Positions 1-9,080 of a stretch of DNA of 64,000 nucleotides are shown here, in pieces. Made by a program: the position numbers and the translations under genes. The number at the start of each line of letters is the position of its first letter. Within the stretch, counting starts at the first letter, position 1. Source of the DNA: Bacteroidota bacterium (GTDB taxonomy: Bacteria > Bacteroidota > Ignavibacteria > UBA10030 > UBA8401); contig JAUXTU010000036.1 of the NCBI GenBank assembly GCA_030679145.1, forward strand, positions 150,480 through 214,479, written 5' to 3'. The notes under the pieces were generated by a model. The model saw nothing but the letters and a program-made list of their open reading frames with translations. It did no database searches and was not told where the DNA came from.

Positions 1-476
1 CGGTGTTCAAAAGGGTGAAAATGTAAATAATGATTTCTATTGATCATCATATATGGTGTTCTTACCGCGGGAATCCCGTTGTTATTGGTTAAGAAACCAC
101 GTTTGTCCACTTTATCCAATCGTCCAACGCAGTATACGTTGTTCTCGGTTTGAATTAATTCCAACATTTCTTCTAAAAATAAACCCTTTATTGTCACAGT
201 ATCACTATCCAATAAAAAGACAAAATCTTTATTCGTTTCTTCAATAGCGGCATGCATTGCGGGGCCATGGAAAATATTTTCAGAAAACTTTAATAACGTA
301 GTAGCTGGATTATTTACTATCAAATTATTGATGCTTTCAAGAGAATTATCACTGGATCCATTATCAACAATTAAAATATCGACAGTCGGGTAAAATGCTC
401 GGAATGATTCTACTGCAGTCCCAAGCAGATCGGGAGTTTGAAAATTAATTATAACGACACTCAATTTTTCGAACAT
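1..476 (-). CDS. Family 2 glycosyltransferase, N-terminal part (cut by window edge)
   Basis: The minus-strand frame opens with ATG at 476 and stays open to the window edge, giving about 158 residues. It begins MFEKLSVVIINFQTPDLL and continues with VDILIVDNGSSDNS and VFLLDSDTV. These are the usual GT-A fold landmarks of family 2 glycosyltransferases: the first beta strand, the nucleotide-binding DNGSSD segment and a DxD-like metal site. Such enzymes move a sugar from a nucleotide-sugar to an acceptor, often in surface polysaccharide or glycoprotein synthesis. Donor and acceptor cannot be told from this part. The C-terminus lies outside the window. Confidence 0.85.
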   Translation of the reverse strand, partial: MFEKLSVVIINFQTPDLLGTAVESFRAFYPTVDILIVDNGSSDNSLESINNLIVNNPATTLLKFSENIFHGPAMHAAIEETNKDFVFLLDSDTVTIKGLFLEEMLELIQTENNVYCVGRLDKVDKRGFLTNNNGIPAVRTPYMMINRNHYLHFHPFEH

Positions 477-580
477 AATACCTTTTATAGTGAATACCTC
501 GAATTGAGGGTACGAAACAAATCAAAGAAAACCAAACTGTTCTTGCAATTTACGTTATTCTAAACTATTTTGAACTCATC

Positions 581-1657
581 ATGGAATTTGAAGAATTTGA
601 TATAGAGTTTCTCGCTCAAAAAATATCCGACAACCCCGAGTCACCGCTCTTTGCGCGGCTTGCAGACCTTTATATTGGTAATGAGCAAGCAGGCGAAGCG
701 ATAAAATTAACAGAGGAAGGGGTTAAACTTTTCCCCAATTATTGCACAGGATATATTGTGCTCGGGAAAGCACATCTTGCATTGAAGGAATTCTCTCAGG
801 CAATCAGCGCATTTGAAAAAGCATTGGAACTTTCACCGTTCAATCAAACCGTTTCAAAACTCCTTGAATCTGTTCCAAACAAATCGGATGAATCGACTAG
901 AACAACGGATGGAAATTATTTTGCACCACAGCCGTTGTCAACAGATGATCAGCCAAAACCGATCCAAGACGCAATGGTTCAAGAACAACCTCTCACACAG
1001 GGTTCAGAAGAATTTTCCGGATCGTTCTATAATCAACCGATCGTTCAGACATCAATTGGTCAGTCTCAAGAATATGTACAGCAGAATAGCGGTGAATCAT
1101 TCCCATCGTTCGATGAATATTTTGCAGAAAATCAACAACGTATCGCAGTTAATGCTGAAAAAAAATTAGATGATTATCTGACCGAAAGTTCAATTGAGCA
1201 GAATATTACGACATCGAGAGATATCGATCCGGCAATTTTTACCGATACAACATTAGAAACTTCTACGATTGAACCTGAAGCAGTATTCTCAGCCCCAGAA
1301 CAAGCTCAACAATCTACAGAGACGACAGAAGAAGATATTTCAAAAGATGATGAAAACAAACAACTGTCAGATCTAGATTCTCTGACGGAAAAATTACAAT
1401 CTGCCGAAAAAATTGTTCCGCAGGAAAATTATCAATCGAAAACACCTGTTCCTGATACAACGCAGGATGAGCAAGTTTACGAAACAGATGCAGTAACACC
1501 GACGCTGGCTGAGATCTATGCTTCTCAAGGAGAGCTTAGTGCGGCTATTCAGGCGTATGAGATCCTTATGTTCTCACAGCCGGCAAAGGGGGGAGAGTTC
1601 CAAAAACGTATCAGGGAGCTGCAGCAACTTCAAATGGAAAAAGATGGGTTGATTTAA
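581..1657 (+). CDS. TPR-repeat protein with long low-complexity middle
   Basis: This is a 358-residue protein without a signal peptide. Residues about 20-95 form tetratricopeptide-like helix pairs (ARLADLYIGNEQAGEAIKL, then LGKAHLALKEFSQAISAFEK). The last 50 residues hold one more (LAEIYASQGELSAAIQAYE). Between them is a stretch rich in Gln, Ser, Thr and Glu that is probably disordered. TPR proteins act as binding scaffolds, and nothing here shows the partner. No clear ribosome-binding site precedes the ATG. The gene ends just before a hairpin shared with rpsT on the other strand. Confidence 0.8.
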   Translation: MEFEEFDIEFLAQKISDNPESPLFARLADLYIGNEQAGEAIKLTEEGVKLFPNYCTGYIVLGKAHLALKEFSQAISAFEKALELSPFNQTVSKLLESVPNKSDESTRTTDGNYFAPQPLSTDDQPKPIQDAMVQEQPLTQGSEEFSGSFYNQPIVQTSIGQSQEYVQQNSGESFPSFDEYFAENQQRIAVNAEKKLDDYLTESSIEQNITTSRDIDPAIFTDTTLETSTIEPEAVFSAPEQAQQSTETTEEDISKDDENKQLSDLDSLTEKLQSAEKIVPQENYQSKTPVPDTTQDEQVYETDAVTPTLAEIYASQGELSAAIQAYEILMFSQPAKGGEFQKRIRELQQLQMEKDGLI

Positions 1658-1660
1658 AAC

Positions 1661-1695
1661 AAAAAAACCTTGTCATTAACGACAAGGTTTTTTTA
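1661..1695. terminator. Bidirectional intrinsic terminator
   Basis: A perfect 10-bp stem (AAACCTTGTC / GACAAGGTTT) with loop ATTAAC has a run of A on the left and a run of T on the right. It can therefore stop transcription from both convergent genes, the TPR gene and rpsT. Confidence 0.85.
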
Positions 1696-1713
1696 TATCC
1701 AACGAACAAATAT

Positions 1714-1968
1714 TTATTTTAATTTGTTGACGAATTTTGTCAATTTCGATTTCAGATTTGCTGCTTTGTTGGCATGGATCACTTTTTTCCCTGCAAGCTT
1801 ATCAAGGAACGAAACCGTTTCCTTCAACAACGATACTGCAGTTTCTTGCTTTTCTGCAGAGCGAACTTTCTTTAACAATGTTTTCATTGTTGATTTTTCT
1901 GCGACATTACGTTTTGCGCGACGGTCATTAGTGCGGATACGTTTGATCGCTGATTTATGTTGTGCCAT
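1714..1968 (-). CDS. rpsT: 30S ribosomal protein S20
   Basis: The 84-residue, very lysine-rich protein starts MAQHKSAIKRIRTNDRRAKR, the typical S20 start that binds 16S rRNA. It contains AGKKVIHANKAANLKSKL near the C-terminus, which is also S20. Length is normal for the family. A strong ribosome-binding site, GGAGGG, sits just upstream of the ATG (plus-strand 1973-1978). S20 is a primary binder of the 5' domain of the small subunit. The gene stands alone between the terminator at 1661-1695 and the surA-like operon. Confidence 0.97.
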   Translation of the reverse strand: MAQHKSAIKRIRTNDRRAKRNVAEKSTMKTLLKKVRSAEKQETAVSLLKETVSFLDKLAGKKVIHANKAANLKSKLTKFVNKLK

Positions 1969-2034
1969 TACTTCCCTCCGATGGTAAATTATTTCTGTAA
2001 CAATGTGAATAAGTATAATGAAATTTAAAATGAG

Positions 2035-3297
2035 TTACAATTTTTTTTCCCAATAAATTGTCTTTCGTAGATTCTCCACCCACTGCTCGTATTTTTGGCT
2101 GAGCTTGAATTGTAATGCTAATTGTTCTAACCGCTTGTAATCATCATTCAGATTGATCGTATGTTCGTCAGTGATCGATCGGACAACGATGATATGATAA
2201 CCGTATTTATTTTGTACTGTTAATTTTCTCGGTTCACTAATGTCCCCCTTTTTAGCTGCTTTTACAAAATCCTCATAAGCAGGATCAAGTTGATCTATTG
2301 CTACTCTGCCTAAATCGCCGCCAATATCCTTTGTATCATTATCTTCCGAATATTTTCTAGCCAGCACGCCGAAAATTTCCCCCTGTAATGCTTGTGCACG
2401 GATACGGCCGAGCTGTGCTATCGTCGAATCATCATTATTTTGCGATACTTGGACAGGAAAGAGAATATGTCTTGTACGAACTGCATCTCCGCGCCGTTCA
2501 ACAAGCTGAATGATATGATATCCAAATTGTGTTTTCACCGGTTTTGAAATTTCATCTACTGCTAACGTAAATGCGACTTCTTCAAATTCTTTTACGAATG
2601 AACCGCGCCGAGCAAATCCAAGATCTCCTCCTTGAGAAGCAGTACCGTCGCTGGAATAGCGTTTTGCAAAATCTGCAAAATCGCCTCCTGCTTTGATACT
2701 GTCTATAATTTTCTGAGCTTTTAATACCAATAATTGCAGCACAGTGGTATCCGGCTTCGGTTCGATATAGATATGACTTAATTCAAATTCTTTCGGAACT
2801 TTTGGAATACTATCTTTATAGGTTGCAAAAAAATCGTCCACTTCACGACGAGAGACTGTCAATTGTGCCTGCCGCTGTTGTTGAATTTTTTGAACCAGCA
2901 TTTGTTTACGCACCAGTTCGCGAAACTGGAAATCCCGTTTCATTCTGTTGACGGTCATTCCATACATCTCTTCCATCTTTTGCTGTCCGCCGACCTGATA
3001 CATCATTCTGGAGATCTGTTGTTCCAACCTTTCTGTCACTTCTTCATCTGAAACGATGACGCTGTCTTCTATTGCCTGCGCCAGAACAAGTTTATCGTTG
3101 ATCATTCCGTCCAGCACGCGCTCCCTCAATTCTTTTGATGTTGGATCAACCCTGTTTTGTACCGCAAGCTGTTGCACAGTAAAATTAAGATCGGATTCGG
3201 TAATAACCTCTCTGTCTACAACAGCGATGATCCTGTCCAGCGATTTTTGAGCGTAGGTTATTGAAAGGAAAAGAAAAACGGCAAATAATGTTCTCAT
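2035..3297 (-). CDS. surA: SurA-like periplasmic peptidyl-prolyl isomerase
   Basis: This is a 420-residue protein with signal peptide MRTLFAVFLFLSITYAQ. A SurA N-terminal helical domain follows (LDRIIAVVDREVITESDL), then two parvulin (PpiC) domains. The first spans about residues 170-270 (GGDLGFARRGSFVKEFEE, TQFGYHIIQLVERR) and the second about 275-380 (TRHILFP, GGDLGRV, YGYHIIVV). SurA escorts unfolded outer-membrane proteins through the periplasm and isomerises Xaa-Pro bonds. It is the last gene of a three-parvulin operon and starts 4 bases after the stop of the 293-residue gene. Confidence 0.9.
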   Translation of the reverse strand: MRTLFAVFLFLSITYAQKSLDRIIAVVDREVITESDLNFTVQQLAVQNRVDPTSKELRERVLDGMINDKLVLAQAIEDSVIVSDEEVTERLEQQISRMMYQVGGQQKMEEMYGMTVNRMKRDFQFRELVRKQMLVQKIQQQRQAQLTVSRREVDDFFATYKDSIPKVPKEFELSHIYIEPKPDTTVLQLLVLKAQKIIDSIKAGGDFADFAKRYSSDGTASQGGDLGFARRGSFVKEFEEVAFTLAVDEISKPVKTQFGYHIIQLVERRGDAVRTRHILFPVQVSQNNDDSTIAQLGRIRAQALQGEIFGVLARKYSEDNDTKDIGGDLGRVAIDQLDPAYEDFVKAAKKGDISEPRKLTVQNKYGYHIIVVRSITDEHTINLNDDYKRLEQLALQFKLSQKYEQWVENLRKTIYWEKKL

Positions 3298-3301
3298 AAT
3301 T

Positions 3302-4183
3302 TTACTCGTGTTGTGCTAAAGAATCTTGATTTGCAATCATCAATTGTACAGTGTATCTGTTGCGTAATGTTTGTATGAACTGCTGATACCGCTGCTGCCG
3401 AAGTTCCATGGCAAGGCGGGATCGAATTTCAGGTTCAACATTTTGAAGAGGCGAAGGCATGCCGCTTTTAAATTGTCCGAGTGAACGTATCACAACGAAA
3501 CCAACGCTTGTTTTCACAGGGAACGATACCTCAAACATACCGAGAGCATTTGCGACCTTCCACAACTCCGGCGGGTACAGTGCGGACTGTGTGAAGAACA
3601 CCGAATCTCGAAACGACATAATAGGATTTGCAGAGCTCGATCGAAACTGAGCGACACTGTTATTCCAACCCAGTTCACCTAATGAAACCTCACGAAATTG
3701 ATTTGCCGCTTCGAGCGATTGAAAGATAACGATGGACAATTTTACCAGATTCTCTTGGAGAGTGAACTCACTGCTGTGAATCTGAAAATATGTCGCGATC
3801 TCATCGGAACGAATCGAACTTTCTGCTAATGAGTACACTTCATTCTCAAGCAGTTCGGATATGCATAATTGTTTCTTTGCTTCAGAAATTTTTCGCTGGA
3901 TATGTTCCGCGGCATCGTAACCGCGCTGCTGCGCTTCCTGATATAATAATTCGTTGGTGATCCATCGGTTTGCTATTTGACGGATATCATCCTGGGTCAA
4001 CTGATCGATTCCGTTGCTGTTTGCCCGCACCATCTCCATGGTCAATGTTTGATTGTTGACCCGTGCAACCACATTTTCTGCAGTCTGCTCTTGTGTACAT
4101 CCGGCAGCAAATAGTGTGATGATAAAAATGAAAAGAGGAAAGCGTGATGAAACGCCTTCCTCTGAAAACAATTGTGTCGGCAT
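3302..4183 (-). CDS. Lipid-anchored SurA/PrsA-like protein, degenerate parvulin domain
   Basis: The 293-residue protein has an N-terminal lipoprotein signal with lipobox FAAGC near residue 29. A SurA-N-like part follows (VVARVNNQTLTMEMV, NRWITNELLYQEAQQRGYD) and then a region with weak parvulin resemblance (FPVKTSVGFVVIRSLGQ). The GGDLG motif of active parvulins is not visible, so it may act as a holdase rather than an isomerase. Its ATG overlaps the stop of the upstream 701-residue gene (TAATG), which suggests translational coupling. It probably works with its two neighbours on outer-membrane or secreted proteins. Confidence 0.8.
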   Translation of the reverse strand: MPTQLFSEEGVSSRFPLFIFIITLFAAGCTQEQTAENVVARVNNQTLTMEMVRANSNGIDQLTQDDIRQIANRWITNELLYQEAQQRGYDAAEHIQRKISEAKKQLCISELLENEVYSLAESSIRSDEIATYFQIHSSEFTLQENLVKLSIVIFQSLEAANQFREVSLGELGWNNSVAQFRSSSANPIMSFRDSVFFTQSALYPPELWKVANALGMFEVSFPVKTSVGFVVIRSLGQFKSGMPSPLQNVEPEIRSRLAMELRQQRYQQFIQTLRNRYTVQLMIANQDSLAQHE

Positions 4184-6288
4184 TAAGGCTGTTGTGTTGA
4201 TGTCGCGGTTGTTTCTTTAGCGTATGTTTTTGCCAAACCTTCTTTATTGAGCACAACGGGATATTTTTTCTTTAAACTTTCATACCATTCGTCGCCCAAC
4301 CGTTTTGTTTCAAATTCTTGATACGCGCTTGAAACTTCCGATGCTGCTTCTTCAAATGTTTTTTCACGCGCCGCATCTTTTTGCAGTATCTTAATGAACG
4401 AAAAACCGCCTTCAAACGGGAAGTATTGGCTTGTATCGTTTGTCTGCGAGGTCCAGGCACGCGATGTCAGATCGTTGGTTGTTACCAATTGAAGGCCTAA
4501 TACGCCTCGTTTTTCAATGCTGGTGTTTCGTGTATTGAATCGTGCAGCAGCAGAATCAAACGAGATCGGAGCAACTGCGATCTTGATCGTGTCGAATTCA
4601 ATTTTTTTATTCTTTGATTTCGATTTAGATTTTTTTGCAACCAGCGAATCGATTGTATATCCACCCATAGCATTTTTTACGATGCGAGCGATACTGTCGG
4701 TAGCAACAAAGATCTCTTGAATGTTCACGCGGTCAGGCCACGTATAGTTTGAATGATGTTCTGCGTGGAATTTTTTTAAGAGAGAGTCCGATGGCTGAAC
4801 TTTATTCCATACATTTTCCTGTTCTGCTTTGAACAACAAAATTCCTTCTTCGTATTCTTTCATCGTAAGACCAAACTCTGGGAATTTATCTTCCAGTTGT
4901 CGCGCATGATATTCTGTTACCAAACCGGTCCCTACTTTGTTGATGATAGTGGAAACTGTATTGGACGATTTAAGGTCGAGATTTTTTAATTCAGGGTTTG
5001 ATTTTGATAGTGTGATCACTGAATCGACAGTGATCTTTGCGTTTGTAAATGTCAGCAGAACCGAGGAGCGAACAGAGGAAGAAATGGTGCTGTCCCATTT
5101 TGCATCGTTCGTTGTTTTCGATGTATCGACAGAGTTCGCAAACAATGCTGCAATACTGTCGTTCTCTTTGAATGAGTACATTTTTTTGATCTTGCCGACC
5201 ATATTATTGTAATCATATTGGAAACGATAGTTCTGGTATTCTGATTTTAATTGTTGTTCCATATCCTTGAAAGGAGCAATACCCTGTGCTTTGGCACGTT
5301 TGATCAAATGGAGACCGAATTGTGTCTGAACAATTCCGGAAAGTTCGCCATCCTTAAGATTGTATAATGCTTCATCAAATTCACGAACAGTTCTTCCGCG
5401 TTCAATAAAACCGAGATCACCGCCGCGTCCGCCGCTGTAGGTGTCGTCAGACATTGTTTTTGCATATTCAGCAAAATCTTTTCCGGCAAGAACTGAATCA
5501 CGAATTGAGAGAAGTTCTTTTGCAGCTTTTGTGGAGTCTTCAACGCTCGCTCCGCGAGCCATTCGTTTCATAATATGGCTTGCCTGAACCGGACCATGAT
5601 TTTCTTTAATATCTGTTATCTTGATGATGTGATAACCGAACTGAGTTTTGACCGGAACCGTGGAAAATTCTCCGACTTTCATTGAATACGCGACATCTTC
5701 AAATTCAGGGACTAATTGTCCGGCACTAAAGTAGTATATATCTCCTTTGTTATTTTGCACAGAAGGATCTTTTGAATTGTTCACTGCTAATTGTTCAAAT
5801 GAATATCCTTTTTTCAATGAATCAATGATCGTCATTCCTATATTGAATGCCGCAATGGTATCTGCGGGATTGGATGAAGATACGCCGATAAGGATATGGC
5901 TTGCTCGAAGCTGTTTTAATTTTCGATTATACATCTGCTCCATAGCCGGTTTGTTGATCTCTTTTTCCAGCATGTATGAAACGCCTAAATTTTTTCTGTA
6001 ATCATTAAGTTCATTGCGTAATTCAGCATCGTTGTTATAACCTAACGCGTATGCTTCTTTTACTTTCAAACGAAATTTCACGTAGAGATCGAGGAATTTT
6101 TGTCGATCTTCAACAGAAGTTTTTGCGGCTGCTTCACGTCCGCCGTTATTCTTAGCGTAGACCTTTTCAAAATCTTCAACTGAGATTTTATCTCCGGCAA
6201 TATCGGCAACATACGAACCGCTGCAGCCAATGATTCCTGCAAACAATGCAAAGAATAGTGTGGTCATCATTAACTTTTTCAAACGCAT
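4183..6288 (-). CDS. Lipid-anchored peptidyl-prolyl isomerase with two parvulin domains (PpiD/PrsA-like)
   Basis: The 701-residue protein has a lipoprotein signal ending in FAGIIGC near residue 22. Two parvulin domains are clear: RASHILIGVSSS to TQFGYHIIKIT (about 120-230) and ASHIMKRMARG to TQFGLHLIKRA (about 238-345, with GGDLGFIERGRTVREFDE). A long C-terminal half of helical character follows, ending in a Thr/Ser-rich tail. Such proteins hold and isomerise client proteins at the periplasmic membrane face. It is the first gene of the three-parvulin operon, and the gap upstream (6289-6471) is the likely promoter region. Confidence 0.88.
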   Translation of the reverse strand: MRLKKLMMTTLFFALFAGIIGCSGSYVADIAGDKISVEDFEKVYAKNNGGREAAAKTSVEDRQKFLDLYVKFRLKVKEAYALGYNNDAELRNELNDYRKNLGVSYMLEKEINKPAMEQMYNRKLKQLRASHILIGVSSSNPADTIAAFNIGMTIIDSLKKGYSFEQLAVNNSKDPSVQNNKGDIYYFSAGQLVPEFEDVAYSMKVGEFSTVPVKTQFGYHIIKITDIKENHGPVQASHIMKRMARGASVEDSTKAAKELLSIRDSVLAGKDFAEYAKTMSDDTYSGGRGGDLGFIERGRTVREFDEALYNLKDGELSGIVQTQFGLHLIKRAKAQGIAPFKDMEQQLKSEYQNYRFQYDYNNMVGKIKKMYSFKENDSIAALFANSVDTSKTTNDAKWDSTISSSVRSSVLLTFTNAKITVDSVITLSKSNPELKNLDLKSSNTVSTIINKVGTGLVTEYHARQLEDKFPEFGLTMKEYEEGILLFKAEQENVWNKVQPSDSLLKKFHAEHHSNYTWPDRVNIQEIFVATDSIARIVKNAMGGYTIDSLVAKKSKSKSKNKKIEFDTIKIAVAPISFDSAAARFNTRNTSIEKRGVLGLQLVTTNDLTSRAWTSQTNDTSQYFPFEGGFSFIKILQKDAAREKTFEEAASEVSSAYQEFETKRLGDEWYESLKKKYPVVLNKEGLAKTYAKETTATSTQQP

Positions 6289-6471
6289 ACTACAAATCTC
6301 CTTTTATTGAAAAAAAAGTGTGGTAAAAAACGTTGTAAGTGTATAAAAATACTGAAATTAGGGGATATAATCAATGTTTGCTCAATTTAAGTATTTGTCC
6401 GGCTTATTTTAGACGATTTAGAAAAAGGTATGTTCCATTGGTATTTTGAAGGAACTTAACTATTTTCACCT

Positions 6472-6654
6472 ATGGATTTCTATGGAATATTCCACTGCTC
6501 ATTTTGCGGGGAAGAGAACGAAGTATTTGTTGAACCTGAAGACGGGGAAGAACAGACAATAACCGAAGATTGTTCAGTCTGTTGCCGACCAAATGTTTTG
6601 ACCATTCGTATTCTTGGCGAAAAGATCATTATCAATTCAGAATTTGAAGGATAA
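6472..6654 (+). CDS. CPXCG-type cysteine-rich small protein
   Basis: This 60-residue protein has two cysteine pairs, HCSFCGEEN (C9, C12) and EDCSVCCRPN (C34, C37, plus C38), in an acidic context. This is the layout of the CPXCG-motif family of small zinc-ribbon-like proteins. The biochemical role of the family is not established. It is followed after 4 bases by the DinB-like gene, so the two are probably co-transcribed. Confidence 0.82.
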   Translation: MDFYGIFHCSFCGEENEVFVEPEDGEEQTITEDCSVCCRPNVLTIRILGEKIIINSEFEG

Positions 6655-6658
6655 CCGC

Positions 6659-7150
6659 ATGACAGCAGTGCAATTTCACGATTATGCAGTTCAACAGTTA
6701 GCCCCGACCGAACCGCTCTTTCTTCGTGTTCCTCCGGAACAAAAAGATTGGAAGCCGACTGAAGAATCATTTACTGTGGGACAATTGATGTATCACATGG
6801 CGTATGCATTACGGTTTAACGCTAACGGAATTTTAAAGAATGAATGGGCTCTTCCAACGCTGCGTCATGTATTTATCACGAATAGAAAAACACCAAGCGG
6901 AACTGTGGATGAATGTATAAATTTGTATCGCGAGAATTCAAAATATTTTCTTGATATCTTTACGACGATGAACGAAGAAGAATTTCAAACAGGAGAATTG
7001 GATACGTTACAATTGGGAAGAGCACAAAAATGGAAAATGTCTCTTTTTGCATTGGAACATCATCTGAATCACAAAGCGGAATTGTTTATGTATTTGAAGA
7101 CGATGGGAGTGAAAGTAAATTCGAAAGATTTGTATGGAGCGTTGGGGTAA
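6659..7150 (+). CDS. DinB-like four-helix-bundle protein
   Basis: The product has 163 residues from the ATG at 6659, which follows GAAGGA at about 8 bases. An upstream in-frame TTG inside the CPXCG gene is less likely. The pattern VGQLMYHMAYALRF early and LFALEHHLNHKAELFMYL late supplies the histidines typical of the DinB/YfiT metal-binding fold. Family members include thiol-dependent transferases, but a substrate cannot be assigned. The stop codon abuts a composite repeat. Confidence 0.75.
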   Translation: MTAVQFHDYAVQQLAPTEPLFLRVPPEQKDWKPTEESFTVGQLMYHMAYALRFNANGILKNEWALPTLRHVFITNRKTPSGTVDECINLYRENSKYFLDIFTTMNEEEFQTGELDTLQLGRAQKWKMSLFALEHHLNHKAELFMYLKTMGVKVNSKDLYGALG

Positions 7151-7289
7151 TGAGTCATCTAAAAAATCTACAATCAATATCATTTCGAAGAACGGAGCGA
7201 CGAGAAATTTCAAATTCCAACTCAAAATCAAAAACGAGATTCTTCGCTTCGTTCAGAATGTCAATGGACAACTAATTTTCAGATGAAAT
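7149..7289. repeat. Composite inverted-repeat element, copy A
   Basis: The left end TAATGAGTCATCTAAAAAAT and the right end ATTTTCAGATGA are degenerate forms of the end repeat seen at 24368-24543 and 39565-39686. The inner part is homologous to copy B from CAACTCAAAATCAA onward (7218 here, 24438 there), including GAGATTCTTC and the CTTCGTTCAGAATG palindrome arm. It fills the whole gap between two convergent genes and overlaps both stop codons. Confidence 0.6.
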
Positions 7290-7844
7290 AATATCAACAA
7301 ACTGTTTGATAATGAATGCTGTTGCGCCCCACACCGGTTCGTTCCACACATCGTACAAATATACCTGCCGCACAACACCTTTTAATTCACGCATTTCCGT
7401 GCGACGAAGTAACGGATCGAGGAATTTTTCCAACGAAATTATTAACACTTCAGCAACTTCATCAGGGCTGGTCTTCAATGCTGAAAGTGATTTAATGTGA
7501 CCAACAATCGGCGTAACAACAAACCCGCTGGGTATATGAATATCATCCAGTCTTCCAAGAATAGTAATTGCCGAAGAAGGAATTCCAATTTCTTCTTCCA
7601 CTTCGCGCAGAGCAGTTGCGTTGGATGACTCATCGGAATTGTCCACCACACCGCCGGGAAAAGATATTTGCCCCTTATGATGCTCAACAGTATCTGTTCG
7701 TTTCGTAAGGAGGAGATGTAATTGATCATCTTTTGTTACAAGGGGAACCATTACACATGCTTGTCTCATTTCTGAATGAGAAAGCGAAGTATATTGGTTG
7801 AGCAAAAGTTTCTTTTGAATGTGTTGTAAAGAAAGCTTATTCAT
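7272..7844 (-). CDS. Nudix hydrolase, probable coenzyme A pyrophosphatase (NudL-like)
   Basis: The 190-residue protein carries a Nudix box with GG at the front and REVEEEIGI at the end (GX5EX7REUXEEXGU). Just before it is LLTKRTDTVEHHKGQISFPG, which fits the extra signature of the CoA-diphosphatase branch (UPF0035). These enzymes cut CoA to phosphopantetheine and 3',5'-ADP with Mg or Mn. The downstream gene starts directly after it with no gap (stop of the NADH dehydrogenase at 7845), so it is the second gene of a two-gene operon. Its last codons and stop lie in the right end of repeat copy A. Confidence 0.87.
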   Translation of the reverse strand: MNKLSLQHIQKKLLLNQYTSLSHSEMRQACVMVPLVTKDDQLHLLLTKRTDTVEHHKGQISFPGGVVDNSDESSNATALREVEEEIGIPSSAITILGRLDDIHIPSGFVVTPIVGHIKSLSALKTSPDEVAEVLIISLEKFLDPLLRRTEMRELKGVVRQVYLYDVWNEPVWGATAFIIKQFVDIISSEN

Positions 7845-9080
7845 TTAAAATCTGCTTGAATCTCTTCCGAAGATGAAAGTTTTTATCCAATCAAAGACGA
7901 CAAGAACTTTATTTTTCCAACTCACTAGTTTTGTAAGATACGCTGAGCGCCAAAAAATCCATGTAGAAAATCCTCGTCCCTTTACTTGAGGAAGATCTGC
8001 CAAAGCTCGGTTGCCTCCAATATAGGCAAGCATCCCCCGATGTTGGTAAATAAATGGTTTGACAGGTTTTTCTTTTGCCATTGAATTTAATGTCTTTGCA
8101 AGATAATGCCCCTCTTGTTGTGCAACTTGCGAGGTTGCCGGCAGAACTTTTCCTTCAATTGTTGCGCAATCTCCCAATGAGTAAATATTAGTGAAACCTT
8201 TTATATGAAAAAATTCATCAGTTACCAAACGAGAACCTCTATCTTTTTCGAACGGCAGTGATTTTACAAATGGTGTCTGCGTGTTTCCGGTTGACCAGAC
8301 CATCATTCCGTACGGAACATGCGAACCATCGGTAAGCAGAATTTCTTTCGCTTCAACTTTGGCAACCTGCGACTGCAGGCGGACAGAGATCTTCTGACGC
8401 TGGAAAGTTTTAATGGTGTATTCGCTCAACACTGCGTCAAATGTACTAAGCAAAGCGTCACCCGCTTCGAACAATGTAATATCAACATCTGCAAGGATAT
8501 TTGGATACGAATGTATGAGATCTTCAGTTAAAAAATCATGAAGTTCTGCCGCAAATTCCACTCCTGTAGGTCCACCGCCGACAACAACAAAATGCAGTAA
8601 TCGTTTTCGTTCTTCAAATTGTAAATTCGGTGTGCTGGCTCGTTCCAGATTTTCGATGATACGTTGACGGATTGCCCTAGCGTCAGACAGTTCCTTCAAA
8701 AATAAGCCATACTGCTCAACGCCGCTGATACCAAATGTATTACTGATTGCACCGACACCGACAACTAATTTATCAAACGAAAGCGAAAATTCATTTCCAT
8801 CAAGTGCATTTTTACATTGAATTGTATTATCAGTTGTATTGACATTTGTACAGTACGCATGATAATATGTAATATTATCTTTTGCACCGCGAATCGGCTC
8901 GATGATGGAGCGAAATTCGATTGTGCCAACAGTAGTGCTTGGAAGCAGCGGAGTAAAAATAAAATGGTTCCTGGGACTGACAACAATAACATCGTACAGA
9001 TTTGTATCGATTACTTTTAAAGTACTGAAGGAAGCAAAACCGCTTCCAAGAATAATCAATTTTTGTTTTAGAGATTTCAT
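7845..9080 (-). CDS. ndh: Type II NADH dehydrogenase (NDH-2 family flavoprotein)
   Basis: The 411-residue protein starts with an FAD-binding Rossmann motif, KLIILGSGFASFSTLKVI. The second, NADH-binding, motif VVVGGGPTGVEFAAEL is near residue 165, and the FAD-site segment IYSLGDCATIEG near residue 305. The C-terminus (HRGMLAYIGGNRALADLP, then WIFWRSAYLTKLVSW) matches the membrane-attaching end of NDH-2. The enzyme passes electrons from NADH to quinone without pumping protons. It is transcribed together with the Nudix gene. Confidence 0.9.
   Translation of the reverse strand: MKSLKQKLIILGSGFASFSTLKVIDTNLYDVIVVSPRNHFIFTPLLPSTTVGTIEFRSIIEPIRGAKDNITYYHAYCTNVNTTDNTIQCKNALDGNEFSLSFDKLVVGVGAISNTFGISGVEQYGLFLKELSDARAIRQRIIENLERASTPNLQFEERKRLLHFVVVGGGPTGVEFAAELHDFLTEDLIHSYPNILADVDITLFEAGDALLSTFDAVLSEYTIKTFQRQKISVRLQSQVAKVEAKEILLTDGSHVPYGMMVWSTGNTQTPFVKSLPFEKDRGSRLVTDEFFHIKGFTNIYSLGDCATIEGKVLPATSQVAQQEGHYLAKTLNSMAKEKPVKPFIYQHRGMLAYIGGNRALADLPQVKGRGFSTWIFWRSAYLTKLVSWKNKVLVVFDWIKTFIFGRDSSRF

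Noticed and set aside
1670-1987. 105-residue frame opposite rpsT
   Set aside because: It is an antisense shadow of rpsT, with no ribosome-binding site or family pattern.
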